64,000 nt of DNA, taken from positions 434,001 through 498,000 of the forward strand of contig NZ_JALPKR020000002.1 in assembly GCF_023195515.1 (NCBI RefSeq). Reading direction: 5' to 3'. Under the pieces are notes generated by a model. The model ran no database searches. It was not told the DNA's origin and was given only the letters and a program-made list of their open reading frames with translations. Positions 16,460 to 25,128 of the stretch are shown in pieces. The first letter of the stretch is position 1; each line of letters begins with the position of its first letter. A program made the translations under genes and the position numbers. This stretch comes from Variovorax sp. S12S4 (GTDB taxonomy: Bacteria; Pseudomonadota; Gammaproteobacteria; Burkholderiales; Burkholderiaceae_C).

Positions 16460-17190
16460 GTGGCCCGCTCCAAAGGCGCCGTGCGCGTGTGAGCCAGATA
16501 GGCGCGCTCCAGCTCGTCGTGGCTGACGGTGTGCGTATCGAACTGCGCGACGAGACGCCCTTCCTTCATGATTCCGATGCAGTCCGCAACCTGCTTGGCG
16601 TTGAACAGGTCGTGCGTGGCCATCAGCACGGCCATGCCGGCGTCGGCAGCGGCGCGCACGCGCTGTGCAAAGTCGTTCGCGGCACCAGGGTCGAGGCCCG
16701 AGGTGGGCTCGTCGAGCAGCATCGCCTTTGCATGTTTGGCATGCGCAATGGCAAGGCCGACCTTTTGCCGCATGCCCTTCGAGTAAGTCGCGACACGCGC
16801 TGTGTGCGACGCCGTCTGCAGGCCGGCCTGGTCCAGCAGGGCACGTGCGGCCGCATCGGCCAGCGGCACGCCACCCAGCGCACAGAAGTACTGAAGGTTT
16901 TCGATGCCGCTCAGGTACGGATACAGCGCCACGTTCTCGGGCAGGTAGGCCAGATGGCGCCGCGCCGCAGCAGCGTTGCGGCGCGGATCGATCCCGGCGA
17001 CCTGGACGCTTCCGGCCGACGGCGCCACGAAACCCAGCAGTGCGTTCAGCGTGGTTGTCTTGCCCGCCCCGTTGCCGCCGAGCAGCGCGTAGACGCTGCC
17101 GGCCGGCACGCTCAAGTCGAGTCCGTCGATTGCGCGGCGCCCGCCCAAGGTGACGACCAGCCCTCGCGCCGAGAGCACTTCGTGATCCAT
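16456..17190 (-). CDS. ABC transporter ATP-binding protein
   Basis: 244-residue nucleotide-binding subunit, the ABC-2 partner. It shows Walker A GGNGAGKTT, Q-loop region HLAYLPENVALYPYLSG, signature TYSKGMRQKVGLA (a KGM variant of LSGGQ common in this class), Walker B AMLLDEPTSGLD and the switch His in LMATHDL. It should hydrolyse ATP in the cytoplasm to drive the two adjacent membrane subunits. The gene lies 8 bases after the TonB receptor stop, so receptor, ATPase and permeases form one minus-strand operon. Confidence 0.92.
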   Translation of the reverse strand: MDHEVLSARGLVVTLGGRRAIDGLDLSVPAGSVYALLGGNGAGKTTTLNALLGFVAPSAGSVQVAGIDPRRNAAAARRHLAYLPENVALYPYLSGIENLQYFCALGGVPLADAAARALLDQAGLQTASHTARVATYSKGMRQKVGLAIAHAKHAKAMLLDEPTSGLDPGAANDFAQRVRAAADAGMAVLMATHDLFNAKQVADCIGIMKEGRLVAQFDTHTVSHDELERAYLAHTRTAPLERAT

Positions 17191-17198
17191 GCGGCGCC

Positions 17199-19286
17199 TC
17201 AGAAAAAGTAGCGCATGGACGCGCCGACCTGCGTGCGCGGCTGCGGCGACACCAGCAAGCCGGCCGCGGTGCCGTAGGCGATGTCGCTCGCAAACCGCCG
17301 CGGCTGAAAGATCGCGAACACCGAGAACTGGAACTGCTGCCAGTCGTAGGTTGCCTTCAGGTCGTAGCGCGTATAGGTCGGCATGGTTCGCAGCTGGGTC
17401 TGCGGCGTGCCTTCGTAGTACGGATTGCCGGAGGTCAGATAGGCGTCGGCATTGACGGTGAGCCGGCCTTCGCCGAGACGCCGGCGGTACTCCGCCCCCA
17501 GCTTGACCTGGTGCCGCGGCACCGACAGCCGCTCGCCGGTGTTGGGCAGCGGGTTGTTGACGCGCGCCTCGAGCACGCGGCCGTAGCTGCCGTAGACCGA
17601 CCATGCACTGTCGATCCGCAGCCGCGATTCGAGCTCGAAGCCCTTGCGCGTGGTCTCGCCCACAGACTTGAACGAGCCGTCCACCTGGGCGACGATTTCG
17701 TCCTGGTTGAGCGTGTGATAGACCACGCCCGATGCGCTCCACGAGGCGGTGGGCGACACCGTGAAACCCAGGTCGTGGGACTTGACCTTCGAAGGCGCCA
17801 CATCGAACACCGTGCCGCCGCGCGCGCCCAACGGCCCGGTCGCGCCGCTGCCGCTGATCTGCTCTGCGGCGGGCGATCGAAAGCCCTCGGCAATGTTGGC
17901 GAAGATGTCTAGCTTCGGCGTCACGCTCCACACCGCACCGATCTTCGGTGTCGTCACGGCACTGGTGTAGTCGGTGGAGGCGGCGGGCAGTTTGCGGTTC
18001 CCGATGTCGTAGTCGAACCAGTCGCGCCGCACGCCGCCGACCAGCTTGAAGTTCTGCGCGAGCTTGTACTGCCCTTGGGCAAACAGGCCATAGGTCAACA
18101 GATCGAGCTCCTGGTTGTTGATGTAGCTGGCCGTCGGCACACCATTGCGCCAGACGCGGCGCAGCGCATCGCCCTTGTCGCGGCGCAGCTCGCCGCCCAC
18201 GAAAAGCGAGGCCGCATCGCCGAAGACGAAGTTCTGCGCCAGCCGCCCGCCGTAGAAGTGGCGGTCGTCCTCGCCCACTGTTTGCAGAACGCTGCTCGTC
18301 GAGGTGCCGCGCACCCGTTCGAAAGTCTCGCCATAGGCCGTGGCGTACCAGCCTGCCTCGCCGCTGGCCGGTGTGCGATTGAAGACCAGTGCCGTGCGTT
18401 CGCCGCTGCCAAAGCCCGGCAGGTTGAATTGGGTCGATCGGGGGTCCACAGTGCCGCGCTGCAGATCGGGCAGCAGCAGGTAGCCGGGCGCTCTCGACTC
18501 GGAGCGGTAGTGGTTCACGCGCAGGCTGTACAGGCCATCGCCCAGCTGGGTCGAAAGCTTCCAGAACAGGTTGTCCCGCTCGATGCGGCCATCGCGCCGG
18601 TAGCTGTCGGTGCGGTAGGCATCGGCGATGAAGAGCGACTGCACGTCGTTGAAGCGGTTGGACAGCACCAGCGACCCGCGGCGCCCGCCGTAGCTTTCGA
18701 GCGAGACTCCGAAGCTCGACGACGCGGGAACCGTTTGCGTCGTGATGCCCACTGCGCCGGCGCGGTTCTGGTCCCCGTACAACGCCGAGACCGGCCCCTT
18801 GATCACGTCGATGCGACCGATCATGTCGGGCGTCAGCCATTCAAGGAAAGCCGGTCCGTGGCCTGCGCCGGCCTGGCTCGACGGCATGTTCTGGGGCACG
18901 CCGTCCACGTACACCGCGGTGTCCGCGCCGTGCGTTCCCTGCGTGGCGAAACCGCGCATGCGAAAGCCGTTGCCCGTGTCGCCCTGGTCGATGTTGTTGG
19001 CGACCACGCCGGGTACGCGGCGAAAGATGTTCGAGATGTCCCGCCCGACGTTGAGCGTGCCGAGCTCTTCGGGCGTGATGACCGTCACGCCCGCGGGCAG
19101 GCCGGTGCTGTCGGCGGTGACTTGCGTGCGCTTGCCTTGAAGGTCGACGCGGTCGCCTTCGGCGGTCACGCGCACTTCGTTCAGCGTGCCGGCCGGCGCT
19201 TGCGTCTGCGCTGAAGCGAGCAGGGGCGTCGCAAGCGCGAATGCGAAAGCCATGGGTGCCCGGCACCCCAGAGATGGTGAGTTCAT
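17199..19286 (-). CDS. TonB-dependent outer-membrane receptor
   Basis: 695 residues. A signal peptide ends near ATPLLASAQTQ; a TonB-box-like segment LNEVRVTAEGD follows. The plug domain contains DISNIFRRVPGVVANN and the conserved FRMRGF and AVYVDGVPQ, then IDVIKGPVSALYGDQNRAG. The 22-strand barrel ends in the terminal aromatic YFF. It should import a metal chelate or another small ligand using TonB energy. Its operon with an ABC-2-type ATPase/permeases and the nearby Fur-type regulator with a His/Cys-rich protein point to metal uptake. The ligand (zinc, copper, iron chelate) cannot be told from sequence. Confidence 0.92.
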   Translation of the reverse strand: MNSPSLGCRAPMAFAFALATPLLASAQTQAPAGTLNEVRVTAEGDRVDLQGKRTQVTADSTGLPAGVTVITPEELGTLNVGRDISNIFRRVPGVVANNIDQGDTGNGFRMRGFATQGTHGADTAVYVDGVPQNMPSSQAGAGHGPAFLEWLTPDMIGRIDVIKGPVSALYGDQNRAGAVGITTQTVPASSSFGVSLESYGGRRGSLVLSNRFNDVQSLFIADAYRTDSYRRDGRIERDNLFWKLSTQLGDGLYSLRVNHYRSESRAPGYLLLPDLQRGTVDPRSTQFNLPGFGSGERTALVFNRTPASGEAGWYATAYGETFERVRGTSTSSVLQTVGEDDRHFYGGRLAQNFVFGDAASLFVGGELRRDKGDALRRVWRNGVPTASYINNQELDLLTYGLFAQGQYKLAQNFKLVGGVRRDWFDYDIGNRKLPAASTDYTSAVTTPKIGAVWSVTPKLDIFANIAEGFRSPAAEQISGSGATGPLGARGGTVFDVAPSKVKSHDLGFTVSPTASWSASGVVYHTLNQDEIVAQVDGSFKSVGETTRKGFELESRLRIDSAWSVYGSYGRVLEARVNNPLPNTGERLSVPRHQVKLGAEYRRRLGEGRLTVNADAYLTSGNPYYEGTPQTQLRTMPTYTRYDLKATYDWQQFQFSVFAIFQPRRFASDIAYGTAAGLLVSPQPRTQVGASMRYFF

Positions 19287-19381
19287 GAAAGGAGGAAAGA
19301 AGACGTCAGGCAGCAGCTACGCTGGCGCGCGGCCAGCGTCTGCAACGAACTCGGACAGGCCGCGCTGCTTGCGCGGCGGCC

Positions 19382-19744
19382 TCAGACGCTCTGTGGCGGG
19401 CCCCGAGGCGAGGCGCCCCGATACACGGGGGCTGCAATGACGTGCGCCGGCGCCTGGCGCTGGCGCTGGAGACGTGCAGGCGGTGGGCTGGCCGGCAGCT
19501 CAGGCCTGGAAGCCAGCAGCACCTGGTGGGCGTGCGCCATGCATCCGCTGCAATGGCAGGGCGCCTCGCCACCTTCGTTGCCGTCGTCTTCGCTTCCGCC
19601 ATCCGCGCTGTGGAGATGCTGGAAATGCCCGGACGCCGAAGCCTGATGTCCGGCCCCCGTTTCCGCACCATGCGGCGTGCCCGCGCCCGCGTTGATGAAC
19701 GCGACCGCAAGAACCAGCCAGAGAAGAAAACGAGAAATGCGCAT
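19382..19744 (-). CDS. Small secreted His/Cys-rich putative metal-binding protein
   Basis: 120 residues. The N-terminal signal peptide (MRISRFLLWLVLAVAFINAG) is followed by a His-rich stretch (GHQASASGHFQHLHSADG), an acidic segment and a compact Cys cluster, APCHCSGCMAHAHQ. The tail is Pro/Arg-rich with no recognisable fold. The mix of signal peptide, His and Cys suggests periplasmic metal binding. The gene runs divergently from the Fur-family regulator across a GCAAAT-N8-ATTTGC palindrome, about 40 bases upstream of this start, and precedes the TonB receptor operon on the same strand. The family was not recognised. Confidence 0.65.
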   Translation of the reverse strand: MRISRFLLWLVLAVAFINAGAGTPHGAETGAGHQASASGHFQHLHSADGGSEDDGNEGGEAPCHCSGCMAHAHQVLLASRPELPASPPPARLQRQRQAPAHVIAAPVYRGASPRGPPQSV

Positions 19745-19783
19745 GGCGGAAAAGCGTGGATCATAGCGACGAACCCGCTAATT

Positions 19784-19803
19784 GCAAATCCATTCTCATT
19801 TGC
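19784..19803. promoter_or_regulatory. Inverted repeat in divergent promoter, candidate Fur/Zur box
   Basis: Perfect 6-bp arms GCAAAT and ATTTGC flank an 8-base spacer. On the minus strand it reads through ATGAGAAT, as in many Fur boxes. It lies between the Fur-family gene and the divergent His/Cys-rich gene. Confidence 0.6.
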
Positions 19804-19818
19804 GATTACCATCGGCGC

Positions 19819-20226
19819 GTGGAACGTCATACACGCCAACGCGATGCGGTGCTGACCGCGCTGTCCGACAGCCGGCGGTCTCTTACCCCGCAGGAGATCT
19901 GCGAGCTTGCGCAGCGCTCGGTCCCACGCCTGAGCCTTTCAACGGTCTATCGGCAGCTGAAGAGCCTGCTGGAGGACGGCGAAATCGTGGGCGTCGATTT
20001 GCCGGGCCAGGCCACGCGCTACGAGGCGCTGTGCGAATCCGATCATGGCGAGCCCGGCCACCATCACCATCACTTCCAATGCGGCGACTGCGGGCGCGTG
20101 TTTCCGATTCACGGCTGCCCCGGACGCATGGAAGACCTGGCGCCCAAGGGTTTTCTGGTGCAGCGCCACGATCTGACGCTGCACGGGCGATGCGCGGATT
20201 GCGCGAGTGCTCGCTCTCGCAGGTAA
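19819..20226 (+). CDS. Fur/Zur-family metalloregulator
   Basis: 135 residues with the usual winged helix (QRDAVLTALSDSRRSLTPQE, recognition helix SLSTVYRQLKSLLEDGE), then the dimerisation domain with His-rich HHHHHFQCGDCGRVFP and C-terminal CADC. Two CxxC pairs suit the structural Zn site; the poly-His loop suits regulatory metal binding. GTG 19819 was chosen because the earlier in-frame GTG 19756 would place the putative operator inside the gene and exceed usual length. It likely represses the divergent His/Cys-rich gene and itself when metal-loaded. Zn versus Fe specificity cannot be decided; no symbol is assigned. Confidence 0.85.
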   Translation: MERHTRQRDAVLTALSDSRRSLTPQEICELAQRSVPRLSLSTVYRQLKSLLEDGEIVGVDLPGQATRYEALCESDHGEPGHHHHHFQCGDCGRVFPIHGCPGRMEDLAPKGFLVQRHDLTLHGRCADCASARSRR

Positions 20227-20234
20227 CGCTGAGC

Positions 20235-21119
20235 ATGCCCTCGAGCGGAACTCTGCGCGGCATCACCGCAATGCTGTTGGCCTGCGCCTTCTTTGCCTGC
20301 ATGGACGCGCTGCTCAAGAACCTGGCCGGGCACTACCCGCCCGTGCAAGTGATGGCACTGCGCGGCCTCACGGCGCTGCCCCTGGTGTGCCTGTACATCG
20401 CGTGGCGACGCGAGGCAGCAGGCGTTTTCAACCGTCGGCTGCGTTGGCGCCTGCACCTGCTGCGCACCGGGCTGAACATGACGATGCTTGTGCTCTTCGT
20501 CCATGGCCTGAAGTCCTTGGGCTTGGCAGAGGCCTACACCCTTACTTTCATCGCTCCGCTGCTGATGGTGCTCATCGCCGTGCCGATGCTGGGCGAGCCA
20601 GTCCTGCCGCGGCACTGGGTCGCCATCGGGCTGGGCTTCGTCGGTGTCGTGATCGCGCTGCGGCCCGAGCAGGGGGCCTTCCTCTCGGTGGGCGCTCTGG
20701 CGATCCTGGCGGCCGCAGTGTGCTACGCGCTGTCGAACATGCTGGGCCGACTCATCAGCCGCACCGAATCGAGCGCCGCGCTGGTCTTCTGGACCACCGC
20801 CGGCATGGCTGTGGGTGGTTGCCTGCTATCGGCGCCGCAGTGGGTGCCGATCCAGGCCCAGCACACGTGGGTGCTGGCGGGTTTGGCCATCAGCGGCTTT
20901 CTGGGCCAGATGGCCATCGCCGAAGCCTTCCGCCACGGCCAAGCCGCCGCCATCGCTCCCTTCGAATACAGCGCCCTCGCCTGGGCGCTTGTGCTGGACT
21001 GGGCATTCTGGCAAGCCACGCCCGATGCATGGACGCTAGGTGGCGGCGCGTTGATCGTTGCGAGCGGACTGTGGCTGGCGCGAATCGAGGTACCAAGGCC
21101 CGCGCGGCAATCCGAATAG
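20235..21119 (+). CDS. EamA/DMT-superfamily transporter
   Basis: About 294-residue inner-membrane protein with ten predicted helices arranged as two EamA repeats of about 140 residues. The first begins MLLACAFFACMDALLKNLAG and the second near SVGALAILAAAVCYALSNML. It starts 8 bases after the Fur-family stop, so it is probably co-transcribed with it and perhaps metal-regulated. DMT transporters of this branch export metabolites such as amino acids or purines; the substrate is not evident. ATG 20235 was used; the longer open frame in the same phase is a shadow of the regulator gene. Confidence 0.85.
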   Translation: MPSSGTLRGITAMLLACAFFACMDALLKNLAGHYPPVQVMALRGLTALPLVCLYIAWRREAAGVFNRRLRWRLHLLRTGLNMTMLVLFVHGLKSLGLAEAYTLTFIAPLLMVLIAVPMLGEPVLPRHWVAIGLGFVGVVIALRPEQGAFLSVGALAILAAAVCYALSNMLGRLISRTESSAALVFWTTAGMAVGGCLLSAPQWVPIQAQHTWVLAGLAISGFLGQMAIAEAFRHGQAAAIAPFEYSALAWALVLDWAFWQATPDAWTLGGGALIVASGLWLARIEVPRPARQSE

Positions 21120-21250
21120 GCTGGAATGCGCGCTGCAACGCGAGCTGCAACGGCTCGACCTCGCGCCGTGTGCCGCGCCAATTGAATTCGTAGCCACCCG
21201 CCCCGCCCGGGAATACCCTGCTGCACAAGCGCCCATTCTTGCCTACATTG

Positions 21251-21262
21251 CTTGCATACAAG
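21251..21262. promoter_or_regulatory. Near-palindrome before dctA, candidate GntR operator
   Basis: CTTGCATACAAG has one mismatched pair at the centre and lies about 43 bases before the dctA start. It resembles the TGTATACA sites at 6653 and 9878. A second FCD-type GntR gene lies downstream of dctA. Confidence 0.5.
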
Positions 21263-21304
21263 ATTTCCCCAATCTTGCATTCAACCCCGATGGAAGGTTC
21301 CTCC

Positions 21305-22639
21305 ATGCCCCGCTTCGTCAAATCCCTATTCGGCCAGGTCGTCATTGCGCTGGTGCTCGGCGTGCTGGCCGGCCTCTTCGTGCCGGAGTTCGCCGTCAAG
21401 CTCAAGCCGCTTGGCGACGGTTTCATCAAGCTGATCAAGATGATCATCCCGGTGCTGGTGTTCTGCGTGGTGGTGCACGGCATTGCCGGCGCGGGCGACC
21501 TGAAGCGCGTGGGCCGGGTCGGCGTGAAGGCGCTGATCTACTTCGAGGTGCTGACCACCATCGCACTGGCCATGGGCCTGGTGCTGGCCTTCGTGTTCGA
21601 GCCGGGCGTAGGCATGAACGTGGACCCGGGCAAGCTCGACGCCGGCGCCATGAGCGCCTATGCGTCGAACGCCGACAAGCTCACGAGCGGCGGCACGGTC
21701 GAGTTCCTGATGAAGCTGATTCCGACCACGGTGGTCAACGCCTTTGCCACCGGCGACGTGCTGCAGGTGCTGCTGTTCGCAGTGCTGTTCGGCTGCGCAC
21801 TGTCTTTGCTGGGCGAGCGCGGCAAGCCGGTGAGCGCGGTGGTGGACTCGCTTTCGCTGGTGCTGTTCAAGATCATGGGCATCATCATCAAGCTGGCGCC
21901 GCTGGGTGTGCTGGGCGCCATTGCGTTCACGGTGGGCAAATACGGCATCGGTTCGCTCAAGCAACTGGGCATGCTGGTCGCGCTCTTCTACGGCGCGGTG
22001 CTGGTGTTCGTTTTCGTGGTGCTCGGGCTGGTCATGCGCATGTCGGGGTTCAGCCTCTTCAAGCTGCTGCGCTACCTGCGCGAAGAGCTCGCCATCGTGT
22101 TTGCCACCACCTCATCGGACAGCGTGCTGCCGCAGATCATGGCCAAGCTGCGCCGCATGGGCATTCGCGATTCCACCGTGGGCCTGGTGATTCCCACGGG
22201 CTACTCGTTCAACCTGGACGCGTTTTCGATCTACATCACGCTGGCGGCGGTGTTCATTGCGCAGGCCACCAACACGCCGATCTCGATGTCGGACCTGCTG
22301 ACCATCCTGGCCATTGCGCTGGTCACCTCCAAGGGCGCGCACGGCGTGCCGGGCTCGGCCATCGTGGTGCTGGCCGCCACGTTGCACGCGATTCCAGCCA
22401 TCCCGGCCATCGGGCTGGTGCTGGTGCTTTCGGTCGACTGGTTCATGGGCATTGCCCGCGCGCTGGGCAACCTGATCGGCAACTGCGTGGCCACCGTGGC
22501 CGTGGCAGCCTGGGAGGGCGATATCGACCGCGAGCGGGCCCACGCCGTGCTCAACGGCACCTACACCCCCGACGACGAACCGCTGGCCGAACCTGAACTG
22601 CCGGTGGTACCCCTTGGCGCGGGCGCCGGCAGCCGCTGA
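21305..22639 (+). CDS. dctA: C4-dicarboxylate:cation symporter DctA
   Basis: About 444-residue DAACS transporter with eight TM helices plus two re-entrant loops. Visible hallmarks are ATTSSDSVLPQIMAKL (HP1 Ser-rich loop), IPTGYSFNLDAFSIYITLA (TM7 motif, with D conserved in dicarboxylate carriers) and SKGAHGVPGSAIVVLAATL (HP2). It takes up succinate, fumarate or malate with protons or Na+. ATG 21305 follows GGAAGG and gives MPRFVKSLFGQVV, the usual N terminus. It is likely regulated by the adjacent GntR protein through the upstream near-palindrome. The C-terminal tail is Pro/Glu-rich and variable. Confidence 0.93.
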   Translation: MPRFVKSLFGQVVIALVLGVLAGLFVPEFAVKLKPLGDGFIKLIKMIIPVLVFCVVVHGIAGAGDLKRVGRVGVKALIYFEVLTTIALAMGLVLAFVFEPGVGMNVDPGKLDAGAMSAYASNADKLTSGGTVEFLMKLIPTTVVNAFATGDVLQVLLFAVLFGCALSLLGERGKPVSAVVDSLSLVLFKIMGIIIKLAPLGVLGAIAFTVGKYGIGSLKQLGMLVALFYGAVLVFVFVVLGLVMRMSGFSLFKLLRYLREELAIVFATTSSDSVLPQIMAKLRRMGIRDSTVGLVIPTGYSFNLDAFSIYITLAAVFIAQATNTPISMSDLLTILAIALVTSKGAHGVPGSAIVVLAATLHAIPAIPAIGLVLVLSVDWFMGIARALGNLIGNCVATVAVAAWEGDIDRERAHAVLNGTYTPDDEPLAEPELPVVPLGAGAGSR

Positions 22640-22644
22640 AACCG

Positions 22645-23352
22645 ATGGCTGCCGACAACGTCAATCCCACCTCCATTGCCGAGCGCGTGGTCGAGGCCAT
22701 CCTGGCGCAGAAGCTCGCGCCGGGCGAGCGGCTCGGCGAGCAGGCGCTGGCCGAGAACTTCGCGGTCAGCCGGACCATGGTGCGCGAGGCGCTCATGCAG
22801 CTGCAGGCGCGCGGCTTCGTCGAGGTGCAGTCGCGCCGCGGCTGGTATGTGGTGGAGCCCTCGGCCGAGGAAGCGCGCGACGCTTTCTCGGCGCGGCGCA
22901 TCGTCGAGGCGGGCATCCTGGCCGAAAGCGAGGGCCGGCCGCTGCAAAAGGCCATACGCAAGCTGCGCGACCACATTGCCGACGAGCAGCGTGCCATCGA
23001 GGGCGCCGACGCCGCCACGCGCGCCTTCCTGTTGGCCGACTTTCATGTGTGCCTGGCCGAGCAGATGGGGCACCAGCTGCTGGTCGACGTGCTGCGCGAC
23101 CTCACGGCCCGCACCACGCTGGCGGCCACGCTCTACCAGTCGAAGCATGAGGCCGGCCAGTCCTGCGCGGAGCACGGCGCCATCGTCGCCGCGCTGGAGG
23201 CCGGCGACACCGCCACGGCGCGCAAGCTGATGATCGACCACATCGGCAATGTCGAGCGTTCGCTCGAGGTAGACACCACCGCCGGGCCCGACGCGCCGGC
23301 GCGCCTGCGCGCCACCTTGTCCCCGGTGGCGCTGCCGCGCGCGAGGCGCTAG
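22645..23352 (+). CDS. GntR-family regulator, FCD subfamily
   Basis: 235 residues, starting 6 bases after the dctA stop and probably in the same transcript. The winged helix reads NPTSIAERVVEAILAQKLAP, then LGEQALAENFAVSRTMVREA with wing RRGWYVVEP. The all-helical FCD domain has DFHVCLAEQMGH and CAEHGAIVAALEAGD, with positions that bind a metal and carboxylate effector in relatives. A dicarboxylate effector controlling dctA is plausible from context. The C terminus is Arg/Pro-rich. Confidence 0.88.
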   Translation: MAADNVNPTSIAERVVEAILAQKLAPGERLGEQALAENFAVSRTMVREALMQLQARGFVEVQSRRGWYVVEPSAEEARDAFSARRIVEAGILAESEGRPLQKAIRKLRDHIADEQRAIEGADAATRAFLLADFHVCLAEQMGHQLLVDVLRDLTARTTLAATLYQSKHEAGQSCAEHGAIVAALEAGDTATARKLMIDHIGNVERSLEVDTTAGPDAPARLRATLSPVALPRARR

Positions 23353-23414
23353 CCGACTAGGCATTTCGACCGACACAAACGTGCGTTCAGGCTCGGCTAC
23401 AGTCCGAGTCACAT

Positions 23415-24518
23415 ATGAATTCACCCCAACTCCAGCGCGGCGTATTCCTCGCCCTGCTCGCCATCGTCACGGTCGCCTTTCTCTGGGTGCTGGTGCCCTT
23501 CTTCGGCGCGGTGCTGTGGGGGGTGGCGCTGGCCATCCTGTTCACGCCGCTGTACAAGTGGCTGCTCAAGAAAATGCCGGGCAAGCGCAACGCCGCCGCG
23601 CTGTCGACATTGACCATCTGCCTGTTCATCGTGATTCTTCCGCTGGCCATGGTCGGCGTATCGCTGGTGCAGGAGATCGTGCAGGTCACGCAGAGCATCC
23701 GCTCGGGGCAGATCAACTTCGCGGCCTACTTCCAGCAGATCCTCAACGCCATGCCGCAATGGCTGCTGAACATCTTCGACCGCTTCAACCTGGGCGACAT
23801 GGAAGCCTGGCAGGAACGCATCTCCGCCGGGGCGGCGCAGGGCAGCCAGCTCATCGCGGGCCAGGCGCTCACCATCGGCCAGAACACCTTCGACTTCCTC
23901 ATCAGCTTCTTCGTGATGCTGTACCTGCTGTACTTCCTGGTGCGCGACGGCGCGGCGCTTTCCAAGACCATGCGCGAAGCGGTGCCGCTTGCCAAGCCGC
24001 ACACCCACTACCTGCTCAACAAGTTCACGACCGTAATCCGCGCCACCGTGAAGGGCAACGTGGCGGTGGCCATTGCGCAGGGCGCCATCGGCGGTATCGC
24101 CTTCTGGCTGCTGGGCGTGCAGGGCGCGCTGCTGTGGGCGGTGCTGATGGCGTTTCTCTCGCTGCTGCCGGCGGTGGGCGCGGCGCTCATCTGGGGGCCG
24201 GTGGCGATCTACTTCCTTGCCACGGGCCACTTCTGGCAGGGCGGCATCCTGATCTTCGTGGGCGTGTTCGTGATCGGGCTGGTCGACAACATCCTGCGGC
24301 CGGTGCTGGTGGGCAAGGACACGCAGATGCCCGACTACATCGTGCTGATGTCGACCATCGGGGGCATGGCGATCTTCGGCATCAACGGCTTCGTGGTCGG
24401 CCCGGTGATTGCCGCGCTCTTCATGGCGGCGTGGAGCCTGTTCGTGGAATCGGGGCAATGGGAAAACCCGCCCGGCGCGGGTTCGGCCGACGCGGGCGAC
24501 GACAAGAAGAGCAACTGA
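23415..24518 (+). CDS. AI-2E/PerM-family membrane transporter
   Basis: 367 residues with eight TM helices in the PerM (UPF0118) layout: two N-terminal pairs (LLAIVTVAFLWVLVPFFGAV and LTICLFIVILPLAMVGVSLV), an amphipathic middle region, and the C-terminal bundle with LWAVLMAFLSLLPAVGAALI, the DNILRPVLVG motif and IGGMAIFGINGFVVGPVIAA. Members have been linked to AI-2 export or sodium antiport, but the substrate here is unknown. ATG 23415 follows a weak Shine-Dalgarno. It stands alone between the GntR gene and the DUF2141/carotenoid oxygenase pair. Confidence 0.88.
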   Translation: MNSPQLQRGVFLALLAIVTVAFLWVLVPFFGAVLWGVALAILFTPLYKWLLKKMPGKRNAAALSTLTICLFIVILPLAMVGVSLVQEIVQVTQSIRSGQINFAAYFQQILNAMPQWLLNIFDRFNLGDMEAWQERISAGAAQGSQLIAGQALTIGQNTFDFLISFFVMLYLLYFLVRDGAALSKTMREAVPLAKPHTHYLLNKFTTVIRATVKGNVAVAIAQGAIGGIAFWLLGVQGALLWAVLMAFLSLLPAVGAALIWGPVAIYFLATGHFWQGGILIFVGVFVIGLVDNILRPVLVGKDTQMPDYIVLMSTIGGMAIFGINGFVVGPVIAALFMAAWSLFVESGQWENPPGAGSADAGDDKKSN

Positions 24519-24680
24519 ACAAAGCTCCACTGGCGCCAGCCTGGAGCGGCTGAAGCGGGCGCGCCTTGCGCCTGCCGTGTGCATCTGGCGCGGGCGCTGC
24601 CGCATTTCGTCGCATGGCGCTGGGCAGCGCACGGCGCCTGCGGGATCGTCGGACCTCCAACTTCCAAGACGAGGTCTTTC

Positions 24681-25118
24681 ATGCACTTTCTCGCACTCCT
24701 GTCCGGGCCTGGCGCCCACGCCTTGTGCGCCGCCGCACTCCTCGCACCGCTGAGCGCCCTTGCCGCCGACCTGAGCCTGAGCGTGGCCGACGGACCTGCC
24801 GCCGAAGCCACGCTGTATGTTGCGCTGTACAACGACGCCGCCAGCTACGCCGACAGCAAGGCCGTGGCGTCGCAGACCGCGCCGATGCAGGGCGGCAAGG
24901 CCCGGCTCGTGTTCACAGGACTCGCGCCGGGGCGCTACGCTCTGAGGGCGTTCGCCGACGAAAACGGCAATGGCAAGCTCGACACCAACATGATGGGCAT
25001 GCCGACCGAGCGCTACGGCTTCTCGAACGACGCGAAGGGCAACCGCGCGGCACCCGTCTTCGAAGCCGCAGCGATCAGCGTCGACGCCGACCTGCAGACC
25101 GTCATTCACCTGCGCTGA
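24681..25118 (+). CDS. Secreted DUF2141-domain protein
   Basis: 145 residues. A signal peptide (hydrophobic ALCAAALLAPLSALAADL) is followed by a beta-rich domain of the DUF2141 type: LYVALYNDAASYAD, then LAPGRYALRAFADENGNGKLDTN with a Ca-loop-like DENGNGKLD, and MGMPTERYGFSNDA. Typical length is about 140. The product should be periplasmic or outer-membrane-associated. It lies 10 bases before the carotenoid oxygenase with a shared Shine-Dalgarno, so the two are likely made together. Role unknown; a binding or carrier function for the oxygenase substrate is conceivable. Confidence 0.83.
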   Translation: MHFLALLSGPGAHALCAAALLAPLSALAADLSLSVADGPAAEATLYVALYNDAASYADSKAVASQTAPMQGGKARLVFTGLAPGRYALRAFADENGNGKLDTNMMGMPTERYGFSNDAKGNRAAPVFEAAAISVDADLQTVIHLR

Positions 25119-25128
25119 GGAGACCGCC

